Shown here: piece by piece, positions 55,105-63,862 of the stretch | How positions within the stretch are numbered: the stretch's first letter is position 1 | How the letters are laid out: each line of letters starts with the position of its first letter | NCBI GenBank assembly: GCA_041738345.1 | Contig: JBGSPX010000006.1 | Span: 20,482-84,481 of the forward strand | DNA: 64,000 nt | DNA from: Proteocatella sp041738345 | GTDB lineage: Bacteria; Bacillota; Clostridia; Peptostreptococcales; Filifactoraceae | Direction of reading: 5' to 3' | Made by a program: the position numbers and the translations under genes | Notes under the pieces: generated by a model | What the model was told of the DNA's origin: nothing | Databases searched by the model: none | Seen by the model: only the letters and a program-made list of their open reading frames with translations

Positions 55105-56796
55105 ATGCGTATTCAAAATAACTTAGCGGCAATGAACGCTCACAGAGTTTTAGGTTCAAACAACACAAATACAGCGAAATCACTAGAAAAATTATCTTCA
55201 GGATTTAAAATCAATAGAGCTGGAGATGATGCAGCAGGACTAGCTATATCTGAAAAAATGAGAGCTCAGATTAAAGGACTTGAAACAGCACAAGCAAATG
55301 CAAACGATGGTATATCACTTGTACAAACAGCTGAGGGAGCGCTTACAGAGGTTCACTCAATGCTTAACCGTATGACTGAGCTTGCTACAAAATCTGCAAA
55401 TGCTACAATTCAAGATGATGTAGACCGTGAAGCAATACAAAAAGAAGTTGTTGCGCTTAACAAAGAAATAGATCGTATATCACAAGGTACAAACTTTAAC
55501 GGAATCAAACTTCTTGACGGAAGTCTTTCAGGTTCAAGTGCTTCAAGAACAGGTACTACACTTAACGGTGGAACAGTAGCTAAGTTTGAAAAAGCAATCG
55601 TTACAGGACTTGCAGGAGCTAATGCAGCAAATCTAAGTGCATCTGTTGTTACGGCAAAAGATATATTTACAATAGACGGACAAAACTTTGAAGTTGACTG
55701 GTCTAAAAAAGATTTTGCAGAAATAGGCGCAATGCTTAAAAAAGACTTTACTGGTACAGCAATGACTGCTACAGAAGGTAAACTTATTGCAGAAAAACTT
55801 ACTGATGCCCTTAATAATGCGGCTAAAGAGCAAGGTGTTACTGGAACTGTAAAAGCAGCGTTTACTGGAACTACTTTTACTATTGAGAGTCAAAATACAG
55901 GAAGTGCATCTCAAACTGGTTTTGTAGGAACTAATGTAATTGCAGACGGCGCTGACAGAACAGCAGCCAACTCAATTGGATTTAACGTATTTGGTACAAC
56001 TACAAGTATAGCAAATACTGCAACTGCAAACAAACTTTACAATGGAGACAATTTAGCGACAAGTTCAGTACTTCAAGTTGAAATAAATGGTCAAAAAATA
56101 ACTATGACTACAGCTGCAGCCTTTACAAAAGGTACAACTACTATGGGCGCAGTTGCAACTCAAATTCAAACTCAGCTTCAAACAGCAGTTACAGCTTATA
56201 ATACTAACTACGGAACAGCAGCAGGAGAGCCTCTTACAGCAACAGACTTTACTGTAGAAGCTGGACAAGATGGAAATCTAGTAGTTAACTATTCAGGCGA
56301 TGTAGAAGGTGTTCAGTTCAGTTTCTCTGATATTGGAGATAAGACTGTAGCTTCTTCATTAGGACTATCAGGTGGATCTTCTCAAGTAGGCGGAGGCCAA
56401 GGCTTAGTACTACAAGTTGGAGAGTCTTCTGATGATTTCCAAAAAGTTGCAGTTGGTATCGGTAATATGGGTACTACTGGACTTGGAATTGAAAATATAG
56501 ACCTTGGAACTCAAGCTGGAGCTAGTGCAGCAATGGATAAAATAAAAGCGGCTATAAACACAGTTTCTGATAACAGAGCAGGTCTTGGAGCAGTTCAAAA
56601 TAGATTAGAGCATACTCTTAACAACTTAGGAGTTACTCATGAAAACATTACAGCAGCTGAATCTCGTATAAGAGACGTAGATATGGCGAAAGAAATGATG
56701 AACTTTACTAAGAATAATATTCTTACTCAAGCAGCTCAAGCTATGCTTGCTCAAGCAAATCAACAACCACAAGGCGTATTACAATTATTAAGATAA
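55105..56796 (+). CDS. fliC: Flagellin
   Basis: A 563-residue flagellin, larger than the 304 residues of Bacillus Hag. The N-terminal D0/D1 (residues 1-140: RIQNNLAAMNAHRVLG, LSSGFKINRAGDDAAGLAIS) and C-terminal D1/D0 (~480-563: LGAVQNRLEHTLNNLGV, ending VLQLLR) are canonical. Residues ~145-475 form a Thr/Ser/Ala-rich surface region, the expected target of O-glycosylation. SigD promoter, CsrA sites and a strong terminator frame it. Modification genes follow directly. Confidence 0.96.
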   Translation: MRIQNNLAAMNAHRVLGSNNTNTAKSLEKLSSGFKINRAGDDAAGLAISEKMRAQIKGLETAQANANDGISLVQTAEGALTEVHSMLNRMTELATKSANATIQDDVDREAIQKEVVALNKEIDRISQGTNFNGIKLLDGSLSGSSASRTGTTLNGGTVAKFEKAIVTGLAGANAANLSASVVTAKDIFTIDGQNFEVDWSKKDFAEIGAMLKKDFTGTAMTATEGKLIAEKLTDALNNAAKEQGVTGTVKAAFTGTTFTIESQNTGSASQTGFVGTNVIADGADRTAANSIGFNVFGTTTSIANTATANKLYNGDNLATSSVLQVEINGQKITMTTAAAFTKGTTTMGAVATQIQTQLQTAVTAYNTNYGTAAGEPLTATDFTVEAGQDGNLVVNYSGDVEGVQFSFSDIGDKTVASSLGLSGGSSQVGGGQGLVLQVGESSDDFQKVAVGIGNMGTTGLGIENIDLGTQAGASAAMDKIKAAINTVSDNRAGLGAVQNRLEHTLNNLGVTHENITAAESRIRDVDMAKEMMNFTKNNILTQAAQAMLAQANQQPQGVLQLLR

Positions 56797-56830
56797 TCGT
56801 AATATCAATTAAATTAGTATATAAAACCTT

Positions 56831-56860
56831 AAAGGGTAGGCAGATGCCTACCCTTTTTTG
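56831..56860 (+). terminator. Flagellin terminator
   Basis: An 11-base-pair GC-rich stem (56831-56841 with 56846-56856), a four-base loop and a T run. It is only about 30 bases before the next start codon, leaving no room for an obvious promoter, so the next operon probably depends on readthrough. Confidence 0.9.
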
Positions 56861-56886
56861 ATATAATTTTGTTTGGAGGAGTTTTA

Positions 56887-58884
56887 GTGGGAAATAACAT
56901 AGAGCAATTATTGGAACAGGCACTTGAATGCTTTGAAAAAAATGATATTAGAATAGGTGCGCAGTATCTGATTCAAGCTTATATTGAATCAAATAAATCT
57001 AAGGAAATATTAGGATATTTTGATGAAATTTTTTTCAAACCAAACCTTTCGGAGCTTCAGCGTATTTATGATACAAATCTTAATAAAATAAAATCAGCAT
57101 TTAAAAATGAGTTTTTTGAATTTAAAACTTTACCATATTATGTAATCCCAATAGAAGAAAATTGCTTTTATATTTATGATAAGCAAAATGAGAATATTAT
57201 TTCTGATGGATTTACTAAAGAACAACTACTAATAATAAAACTATGTACAGTAGAAGTCTTAGATATAGTATCAGATAAAGACCTAAATGAGTATTTTAAA
57301 TTAGAAGAAGTTACAGCTTCGAATAATAAATATTATGTTAAAAATAGCAAGTTATTAAGCAAATATCCTTATATTTTCAGAAAAGATTTTAGAGAAATAG
57401 ATATCAATAGCTTTGAAGAATATGATATGAACTATGACAGAAAAACTTTTTTTTATGACCTTTCAAAGCCTTTATTTATAGAAAATGAATACAATTATAA
57501 GAATCTAGAATATTTATATGATAATGTTAGAAAAAGTGAAAATTTTGGGGCAGATAACCATATATATCTTTACTATGATTCTTTTGATAAATTTTGTTAT
57601 TATATGAATTATATAGATTTTGAAAGTTTATTAGAAGAGGAAAAGTTTATTTTTCTTTTTGAAGATGAAAAATCAAATTATCCTATAGATTTTAAAACTA
57701 AATTTTCTGTAGAATACAATAAAAAGAACGCAAAAAAAATGAGTTTAGAAGATGTAGATAGACTTACATATCTTATTGGTTATATGCATGGGGGTACTGG
57801 TTATATAACATCAGTTTTAAATGAAAATGAAAATATATTTTTTATAAACCTGTTTGCGTTAAATAAAGCCATGGATGATAATGCTAGGCAATTTTATTAT
57901 ACTATGATAATGAATAATGAAGAGTATATAAAATCAAATGATTTTATTGAATTTGCAGAAAAGTATCAAGGCTATATGGGGATTTTTGATATATCCTATA
58001 CAGAATTAAACAATAGAAAGAAAATAGATAATCCTAAAAATTTTATTTCAAATATAAAAGAATTATGTGGAGATAGAGAGTTTATAAAAGGGACTGAAGC
58101 TTTTAAAATTATGCTTTTAGCTATTCTTTATGAGAGAAGTGATAGTTTTAATCCTAGAATTAAACCGGTATTTTTGTTTGATGCACATGTTTGGAGGACG
58201 AATGTTTATGTAAATTTGTTGCAACAATTTAAAGGCCTAAAACTTCTTTCTCCATTTAGAAATCCATTAGCTATGATAGCAAGTGTATATAGAGCAGGGT
58301 TGATGAATGCAGAAAATCAAATTATACCATGTTTAAATTCCTTGTATGAGCATTATGATTTCCTGCAAGGGTATTATTTAGATAAACTAAGTGTAGTTAA
58401 ATTTGAGGATGCAAAATTAAATCCTAAAATTATGTTCAAACTACTATGTGAGTATTTAGATGTGCCTTATAGTAATAAGATGTTCAAAGAGGCTAAATAT
58501 GAGCATGAAGTTACAGGCAAAGTAAACAGCAGATTTAACCTAGAAGCCATAAACAAAGATTTATCTGATGTACTTTCAGAGTTTGATCAATTCAGATTAA
58601 AATTATTCTATGCACCGATTCTAAAAAAATATGGGTATGATTATTTTGATAATGAACAGTATCAATTAAAAGAGAGTACAATCCTTGACTTGTTAGATAA
58701 AGAGTTTAAGTTCGAGTCATTAGATAACATGAAATTTGTGGTAGATAAATCATTTAATTTAGTGGATAGAAATGAAGTACGTAAATGGATAAGAGAGAAT
58801 TTAATTAGAGTTTATAATAAGCAACAAAACGGAGAAATTTTCTATCCGCCGTTAATAGGTTTAGGAGATAATCAAAATGGGTAA
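56887..58884 (+). CDS. Sulfotransferase-fold protein, candidate phosphoramidate transferase
   Basis: A 665-residue protein. The first ~290 residues are helical and not recognised. The rest resembles a P-loop sulfotransferase: GYMHGGTGYITSVLNENENI (~299) stands where the 5' phosphate loop lies, LLSPFRNPLAMIASVYRAG (~454) matches the 3' phosphate motif, and VVKFEDAKLNP (~503) is the usual late helix motif. The first loop lacks the normal Arg or Lys. Such enzymes bind 3'-phosphonucleotides, which fits transfer from 3'-phospho-CDP-amidate made by the next genes. True sulfate transfer from PAPS is the alternative. GTG 56887 follows GGAGGAG. It heads the operon. Confidence 0.65.
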   Translation: MGNNIEQLLEQALECFEKNDIRIGAQYLIQAYIESNKSKEILGYFDEIFFKPNLSELQRIYDTNLNKIKSAFKNEFFEFKTLPYYVIPIEENCFYIYDKQNENIISDGFTKEQLLIIKLCTVEVLDIVSDKDLNEYFKLEEVTASNNKYYVKNSKLLSKYPYIFRKDFREIDINSFEEYDMNYDRKTFFYDLSKPLFIENEYNYKNLEYLYDNVRKSENFGADNHIYLYYDSFDKFCYYMNYIDFESLLEEEKFIFLFEDEKSNYPIDFKTKFSVEYNKKNAKKMSLEDVDRLTYLIGYMHGGTGYITSVLNENENIFFINLFALNKAMDDNARQFYYTMIMNNEEYIKSNDFIEFAEKYQGYMGIFDISYTELNNRKKIDNPKNFISNIKELCGDREFIKGTEAFKIMLLAILYERSDSFNPRIKPVFLFDAHVWRTNVYVNLLQQFKGLKLLSPFRNPLAMIASVYRAGLMNAENQIIPCLNSLYEHYDFLQGYYLDKLSVVKFEDAKLNPKIMFKLLCEYLDVPYSNKMFKEAKYEHEVTGKVNSRFNLEAINKDLSDVLSEFDQFRLKLFYAPILKKYGYDYFDNEQYQLKESTILDLLDKEFKFESLDNMKFVVDKSFNLVDRNEVRKWIRENLIRVYNKQQNGEIFYPPLIGLGDNQNG

Positions 58885-59362
58885 TGTATATTGGATTACA
58901 GGACTTTCTGGAGCTGGTAAAACTACCGTCTCGAAGGCACTATATAATAAATTAAAATCTAAAAAAGATAATGTGGTATTTTTGGATGGGGATATATTAA
59001 GAGATGTGTTTGGAAATGATTTAGGATATACTAAAGAAGATAGATTAAAGAGTGCTATGAGAAATTCAAGACTTTGTAAAATGCTTTCAGAACAAGGTAT
59101 AGATGTAATTTGTGCAACAATATCTATGTTTGATGAGGTAAGAAAGTATAATAGAGATAATATATTAGGGTATAAAGAAATATATTTAAGTGTATCACTA
59201 GAAGTGTTGAAGGAACGGAATCAAAAGAAATTGTACAGTGATGGAAGCAATGTAGTAGGAATGGATATTGAGTTTGAAGCGCCTAAATGTCCAGATATAG
59301 TGATAGAAAATGATGGAAGTATTTCTATAGAAGAAATAACAAATAAATTATTAAATATATAA
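58877..59362 (+). CDS. APS-kinase-like kinase, candidate CDP-amidate 3'-kinase
   Basis: A 161-residue CysC-like kinase with Walker A GLSGAGKTTVSKAL, the FLDGDILRDVF motif and NDLGYTKEDRLKSAMRNSRL. APS kinases have ISPY at the adenosine side; here it reads ISMFDEVRKYNRDN. No ATP sulfurylase or other sulfate genes are near. In Campylobacter a CysC homologue (Cj1415) phosphorylates the 3'-OH of cytidine diphosphoramidate. The other pathway genes lie next door, so that role is inferred. It overlaps the previous gene by eight bases. Confidence 0.75.
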   Translation: MGNVYWITGLSGAGKTTVSKALYNKLKSKKDNVVFLDGDILRDVFGNDLGYTKEDRLKSAMRNSRLCKMLSEQGIDVICATISMFDEVRKYNRDNILGYKEIYLSVSLEVLKERNQKKLYSDGSNVVGMDIEFEAPKCPDIVIENDGSISIEEITNKLLNI

Positions 59363-59373
59363 GGAGATTGATT

Positions 59374-60147
59374 ATGCAATTAGGAGATTTTACAAAACTA
59401 GCAAAACATTATGTTAATAGACCAGGATATTCAACTAACTTATTATCAATCATTAGAAACCATATAATGATTGATAATAACGTAAAAAGTATTGTAATAG
59501 CAGATGTAGGAGCAGGAACAGGAAAACTTACTGAAAATTTATTTCAAATAGGCTTATCTGGATTTGCGGTAGAACCTAATGATGCGATGAGAGCAGAAGG
59601 GGTAGCGGCATTTGATGGAATTAAGGAATTCCAATGGAAAAAAGGCTCTGCGGAAAACACTGGATTAGCAGATAATAGTGTAGATTGGGTAATTATGGGA
59701 AGTTCATTTCATTGGACTGATAGTATAAGAGCTTTAGAGGAATTTTATAGAATACTTAAACCAGGTGGTTTTTTTACAGCGATTTGGAACCCTAGAGATA
59801 TAGAAAAAAGTGAGCTTCATACCAAAATAGAAAATAATATAAAGGCGATGGTTCCTGACTTAAAAAGAGTATCGTCAGGTTCAGCTAAAAATATGCAGGG
59901 CATGGAATCAACTATGATGTCTTCAGGCTTATTTAAAGATTTATTTTTTATGGAAGCACCTCATATTGAAGTTATGAGTAAAGAAAGATATATAGGAGCG
60001 TGGATGTCAGTAAATGACATACAAGTTCAAGCAGGCGAAGCACGATTTAAACAAATAATAGAAATGATAGAGGATGAGATAAAGTCGTTAGAAGATGTGA
60101 AAGTTCCATACAAATCTAGAGCTTGGACTGTAAAGTCAAGTAAGTAG
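59374..60147 (+). CDS. SAM-dependent class I methyltransferase
   Basis: A 257-residue methyltransferase with IADVGAGTGKLTENLFQIG (motif I), the acidic end of strand 2 in AVEPNDAMR, SVDWVIMGSSFHWTD and LKPGGFFTAIWNP. In the proposed pathway it would O-methylate the phosphoramidate, as do the methyltransferases of the Campylobacter cluster; substrate assignment is inference. ATG 59374 follows AAGGAG with spacing seven. It sits between the CysC-like kinase and the glutamine kinase gene. Confidence 0.85.
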   Translation: MQLGDFTKLAKHYVNRPGYSTNLLSIIRNHIMIDNNVKSIVIADVGAGTGKLTENLFQIGLSGFAVEPNDAMRAEGVAAFDGIKEFQWKKGSAENTGLADNSVDWVIMGSSFHWTDSIRALEEFYRILKPGGFFTAIWNPRDIEKSELHTKIENNIKAMVPDLKRVSSGSAKNMQGMESTMMSSGLFKDLFFMEAPHIEVMSKERYIGAWMSVNDIQVQAGEARFKQIIEMIEDEIKSLEDVKVPYKSRAWTVKSSK

Positions 60148-60155
60148 GTGATGCT

Positions 60156-62468
60156 ATGACTAAATCTGAAACATTACAATTTTTATCTAAAAAAACAAAT
60201 ACCTTTAAAATTCTTCAGCAATTAAGTTTTACGGTAGAAGAATATTATAATGGTTCGGCAAAAGATAAAATTTTAAATAGTAGTATTTGTAAATCCAAAG
60301 TAGTTATTAGAAGTAGTGCCGTAAATGAAGATACAAATATGAATTCGCAAGCAGGTAAATTTTTATCGCTATTAAATGTTTCTGGAATAGATAATATATA
60401 TAATGGTATAGAATCTGTAATTGATTCTATGAGCATAGAAAGTAATGATGAAAACCAAGTTTTTATACAGCCGCATTTAGAAGATATAGCAATGTGTGGA
60501 GTTATATTTACAATTGATCCTAATACCTTGGGTAATTATTATGTAATAAATTATGATGATATTACAGGCTCTACGTCATCGGTAACTTCAGGAGAAGGGA
60601 CTAATTTAAAGACGTTCTATTGTTTTAGAAATGTGGACGGATTAGAAGATTTAATTTTACAAAAAATTATAAATGCAACAAGAGACTTGGAGCATTTACT
60701 CCATTCTGAGTATTTAGATATAGAATTTGCAGTAGACAAGAATGATGAGATTTATATTTTTCAAGCAAGACCTCTTATATTAAATAAAAAAGTAATTGAT
60801 ATCAAATTGCAAGAAGAAGAATTAGGTAGAATAACAGAAAAAATAGATAATAACAACAAAACAAAGCCATATCTTTTTGGAGATAGAACCATATATGGCG
60901 TTATGCCTGACTGGAATCCTGCAGAAATGATAGGCATAAGACCAAAACCTTTGGCATTATCACTTTATAAGCGATTAATAACAGATGGTACTTGGGCATA
61001 TCAAAGAAATAATTATGGTTATAAAAACTTGAGAAGTTTTCCACTCATGGTTGATTTTTGTGGAATGCCATATATAGACACTAGAGTAAGTTTCAATTCA
61101 TTTATACCGAGAGTTATAAATGAGGAATTAAGCAATAAACTAGTAAATTATTATTTGGATGAATTAGAGAAGCAACCAGAAAAACATGATAAGGTAGAAT
61201 TTGAAATAATTTATTCATGTTTTACTTTAGATTTGAAGGATAGGATTAAAGAGCTTGAAAAGCATGGTTTTAGTAATTCTGAAATATTAGAATTGGAAAA
61301 AGCGCTTTTAGAACTTACAAATAATATAATAGATAACAAAAATGGGCTTTGGAAACTAGATGCACATAAAATAGATATACTAGAGAAAAGATATATTGAA
61401 ATTATAAAAAGTGATTTAGATTTAGTGGACAAAATATACTGGCTTATAGAAGATTGCACGAGATATGGGACGCTTCCATTTGCAGGACTTGCGAGAGCAG
61501 GCTTTATAGCAATTCAAATTTTACATTCATTTGTAGCAAAAGATATCTTGAGTAAAAAAGAATATGAACAATATTTAAAAAGCTTGAATACTGTAAGTTC
61601 ATTAATAACTCATGATTCAAAAATACTATCCAAAAAAGCATTCATAGACAAATATGGACATTTAAGACCAGGAACATATGATATAATGTCCATGAGATAT
61701 GACATGGATATTGAAAGTTACTTTGATTTTGAAAGAAATATTGCAGAAGAAAATGTTTTAGAAGATACGGAAGAATTTAAACTTTCTATAGAGCAAATGA
61801 AATTGATAAGAAAAAATCTTTTAGAAAATGAAATAAATGATGATATTCTAGCACTTTTTGAATTTTTAAAAGGAGCTATAGAGGGACGAGAATACTCTAA
61901 ATTTATATTCACTAAAAGTTTGTCTATGATATTAGAACTTTTTGCAGAACTAGGCAAAAAATACGGTTTTACTAGAGAAGATATGTCATATTGCAACATA
62001 TCCGTAATTAACAAACTTTATGCTTCTTCTGATGATCCGAGAAAAGTCATAGAGAATTCAATTAATGAAGAAAAATATAAATACAGTATTTGTCAGCATA
62101 TAAATTTACCACCAGTAATAATAAATTCGAATCAAGTGAAGTCATTTTTTATACCTGAAAATCAGCCCAATTTTATAACGATGTTGGATATATCAGAAGA
62201 AATTGTAAATGTAGATGAAAATAAGAATATAGGTGGAAAACTTGTATTAATAAAAAGTGCTGACCCTGGATATGATTGGATATTTTCACATGGAATAAAA
62301 GGATTTATAACAGCTTATGGGGGTGCAAATTCTCATATGGCAATAAGAGCTGGAGAGTTAGGGCTTCCAGCAGTTATCGGAGTTGGAGAAAAACAATATA
62401 ATAATTTATTGAAAGCAAATAAAGTAAGAATTGATTGCCTTGCAAAAAAACTATATATTTTAGGTTAA
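60156..62468 (+). CDS. PEP-synthase-like enzyme, candidate L-glutamine kinase
   Basis: A 770-residue protein. The N-terminal ATP-grasp part has VVIRSSAVNEDTN and IEFAVDKNDEIYIFQARPL (quoted in part: EIYIFQARPL). The C-terminal swivelling phosphohistidine domain has GGANSHMAIRAGELGLPAVIG with His727. The PEP/pyruvate-binding C-domain of true PEP synthase is absent. The architecture and size are those of Campylobacter Cj1418, which phosphorylates the amide nitrogen of glutamine using ATP. Rifampicin phosphotransferases share the plan, but the adjacent hydrolase and NTP-transferase favour the glutamine kinase role. Confidence 0.75.
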   Translation: MTKSETLQFLSKKTNTFKILQQLSFTVEEYYNGSAKDKILNSSICKSKVVIRSSAVNEDTNMNSQAGKFLSLLNVSGIDNIYNGIESVIDSMSIESNDENQVFIQPHLEDIAMCGVIFTIDPNTLGNYYVINYDDITGSTSSVTSGEGTNLKTFYCFRNVDGLEDLILQKIINATRDLEHLLHSEYLDIEFAVDKNDEIYIFQARPLILNKKVIDIKLQEEELGRITEKIDNNNKTKPYLFGDRTIYGVMPDWNPAEMIGIRPKPLALSLYKRLITDGTWAYQRNNYGYKNLRSFPLMVDFCGMPYIDTRVSFNSFIPRVINEELSNKLVNYYLDELEKQPEKHDKVEFEIIYSCFTLDLKDRIKELEKHGFSNSEILELEKALLELTNNIIDNKNGLWKLDAHKIDILEKRYIEIIKSDLDLVDKIYWLIEDCTRYGTLPFAGLARAGFIAIQILHSFVAKDILSKKEYEQYLKSLNTVSSLITHDSKILSKKAFIDKYGHLRPGTYDIMSMRYDMDIESYFDFERNIAEENVLEDTEEFKLSIEQMKLIRKNLLENEINDDILALFEFLKGAIEGREYSKFIFTKSLSMILELFAELGKKYGFTREDMSYCNISVINKLYASSDDPRKVIENSINEEKYKYSICQHINLPPVIINSNQVKSFFIPENQPNFITMLDISEEIVNVDENKNIGGKLVLIKSADPGYDWIFSHGIKGFITAYGGANSHMAIRAGELGLPAVIGVGEKQYNNLLKANKVRIDCLAKKLYILG

Positions 62469-62487
62469 ATTTATAAAAGGAGTTATC

Positions 62488-63105
62488 ATGAAACTTATTG
62501 CAGTGACTCAAAGAGTAGATAAAATAGAAACCTATAAAGAGATTAGAGATTCATTAGATGAAAGATGGACCAAATTTCTGCTAAAATGTAATTTGATTCC
62601 GATTATAATCCCTAATAATCTAGAAGCGGCGAGCAAAATATTAGAAAACGTAAGTATAGCAGGGATCCTATTAACTGGAGGAAATTCGGAAGTTAAATAT
62701 GGAGGAGATGCACCTCAAAGAGATGTTGTTGATGAATTTTTGATAGAATATGCAACTAAAAAAGAGGTGCCACTTTTAGGAGTATGTAGAGGAATGCAAT
62801 CTATTTTAAGTTATTTTGGAGAACATCTATATGAAACCAAAAATCATGTTGCAGTGAATCATAAAATTTTCAGTATTTTAAATCAAGATAAGAATCGAAT
62901 TGTTAACAGCTATCATACGCTTTCATCAAAATATGATAAGTTATATAGTTCTGATTGGACTGATATATGTATTTCAGAAGATGGGGTTGTAGAGAGCATA
63001 GCTCACAAAAATTACAAGATATATGGAATAATGTGGCATCCTGAAAGAAATGATATTTTTGATATGGAAGATGAAAGTTTATTTAATAGAATTTACGGGA
63101 TATAG
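62488..63105 (+). CDS. Class I amidotransferase-like hydrolase, candidate gamma-glutamyl-CDP-amidate hydrolase
   Basis: A 205-residue GATase-1/peptidase C26 protein. The nucleophile is Cys100 in LLGVCRGMQSI; the His184-Glu186 pair is in IMWHPERND; ILLTGGNSEVKYGG supplies the oxyanion strand. The fold hydrolyses gamma-glutamyl amide bonds. In the Campylobacter route (Cj1417) it frees cytidine diphosphoramidate and glutamate from CDP-glutamine. Length and neighbours fit. ATG 62488 follows AAAGGAG. Confidence 0.75.
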   Translation: MKLIAVTQRVDKIETYKEIRDSLDERWTKFLLKCNLIPIIIPNNLEAASKILENVSIAGILLTGGNSEVKYGGDAPQRDVVDEFLIEYATKKEVPLLGVCRGMQSILSYFGEHLYETKNHVAVNHKIFSILNQDKNRIVNSYHTLSSKYDKLYSSDWTDICISEDGVVESIAHKNYKIYGIMWHPERNDIFDMEDESLFNRIYGI

Positions 63106-63116
63106 GGAGGCATTTT

Positions 63117-63848
63117 GTGAAGGTAATAATTTTAGCAGCAGGAAGAGGAAGCCGTATGGCATCAGCTACAAAAGATATTCCCAAATGCATGCTTAAGTTA
63201 GGTGGAATTTCACTTTTAGAAAGACAGATAAAAACTTTAAATGATGCAGGCATAAAAAATGAAGATATAATTATAGTTACTGGATATAAATCAGAATGTA
63301 TAGCTATAAAAGGCGCAATTTTATTAAAAAATGAAAACTGGGAAACTACAAATATGGTGAGCACCCTTCTAAAAGCAGATGATTTTTTAAATTCGGAGGA
63401 ATGTATTGTTTGTTATTCAGATATAGTATATGAACCTAGCTGTATAAAAACACTTGTAAGTGATAAAAGGGAAATTGTAATTCCTTACTATACGAAATTT
63501 GAACAACTTTGGAATTTGAGGTTCGATAATCCACTTGATGATATTGAGTCATTTAAATTAGAAGATGGTCATATTTTGGAAATTGGCAAAAAAGTGAGTA
63601 GTATGGCTGAAATACAAGGTCAATATATGGGGATTTTAAAATTTACACCTAATGGTTGGGAACAAGTGAAAAATGTTTTAAAACTACCTTTCGAAAAGCC
63701 AGTTGAAAAACTGGATATGACAACACTTTTAAATAATATGATAAAAAATGGAATATCTGTATTTGCCATACCATATAGTGGGCTGTGGCTAGAATGTGAT
63801 GATGAGCATGATATAGACGTTTACGAAAAAAATTTAAATTTAGATTAA
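63117..63848 (+). CDS. NTP-transferase, candidate phosphoglutamine cytidylyltransferase
   Basis: A 243-residue nucleotidyltransferase of the LicC/sugar-phosphate type with LAAGRGSRMASATKDIPKCM (residues ~6-25), the CYSDIVYE metal site and a C-terminal LECDDEHDID. Campylobacter Cj1416 is such an enzyme and joins CTP to L-glutamine phosphate. Alone it could be a choline- or sugar-phosphate cytidylyltransferase; the gene set favours the former role. GTG 63117 follows GGGAGG. An orphan ribosome site and an IS element follow. Confidence 0.75.
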   Translation: MKVIILAAGRGSRMASATKDIPKCMLKLGGISLLERQIKTLNDAGIKNEDIIIVTGYKSECIAIKGAILLKNENWETTNMVSTLLKADDFLNSEECIVCYSDIVYEPSCIKTLVSDKREIVIPYYTKFEQLWNLRFDNPLDDIESFKLEDGHILEIGKKVSSMAEIQGQYMGILKFTPNGWEQVKNVLKLPFEKPVEKLDMTTLLNNMIKNGISVFAIPYSGLWLECDDEHDIDVYEKNLNLD

Positions 63849-63850
63849 AA

Positions 63851-63858
63851 GAAGGAGG
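63851..63858 (+). promoter_or_regulatory. Orphan Shine-Dalgarno interrupted by the IS element
   Basis: GAAGGAGG directly after the cytidylyltransferase stop has no start codon at a suitable distance; the IS left end begins at 63863. It is the likely ribosome site of the operon's next gene, now displaced beyond the IS. Confidence 0.55.
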
Positions 63859-63862
63859 CCTT

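Noticed and set aside
58877..59362. Sulfate assimilation island (APS kinase plus sulfotransferase).
   Set aside because: No ATP sulfurylase, APS or PAPS reductase is nearby, and the glutamine-kinase-like, GATase-like and NTP-transferase genes are left unexplained by sulfation.
60156..62468. Phosphoenolpyruvate synthase of central metabolism.
   Set aside because: The order ATP-grasp then C-terminal swivelling His domain, with no PEP-binding barrel at the end, does not fit PpsA.
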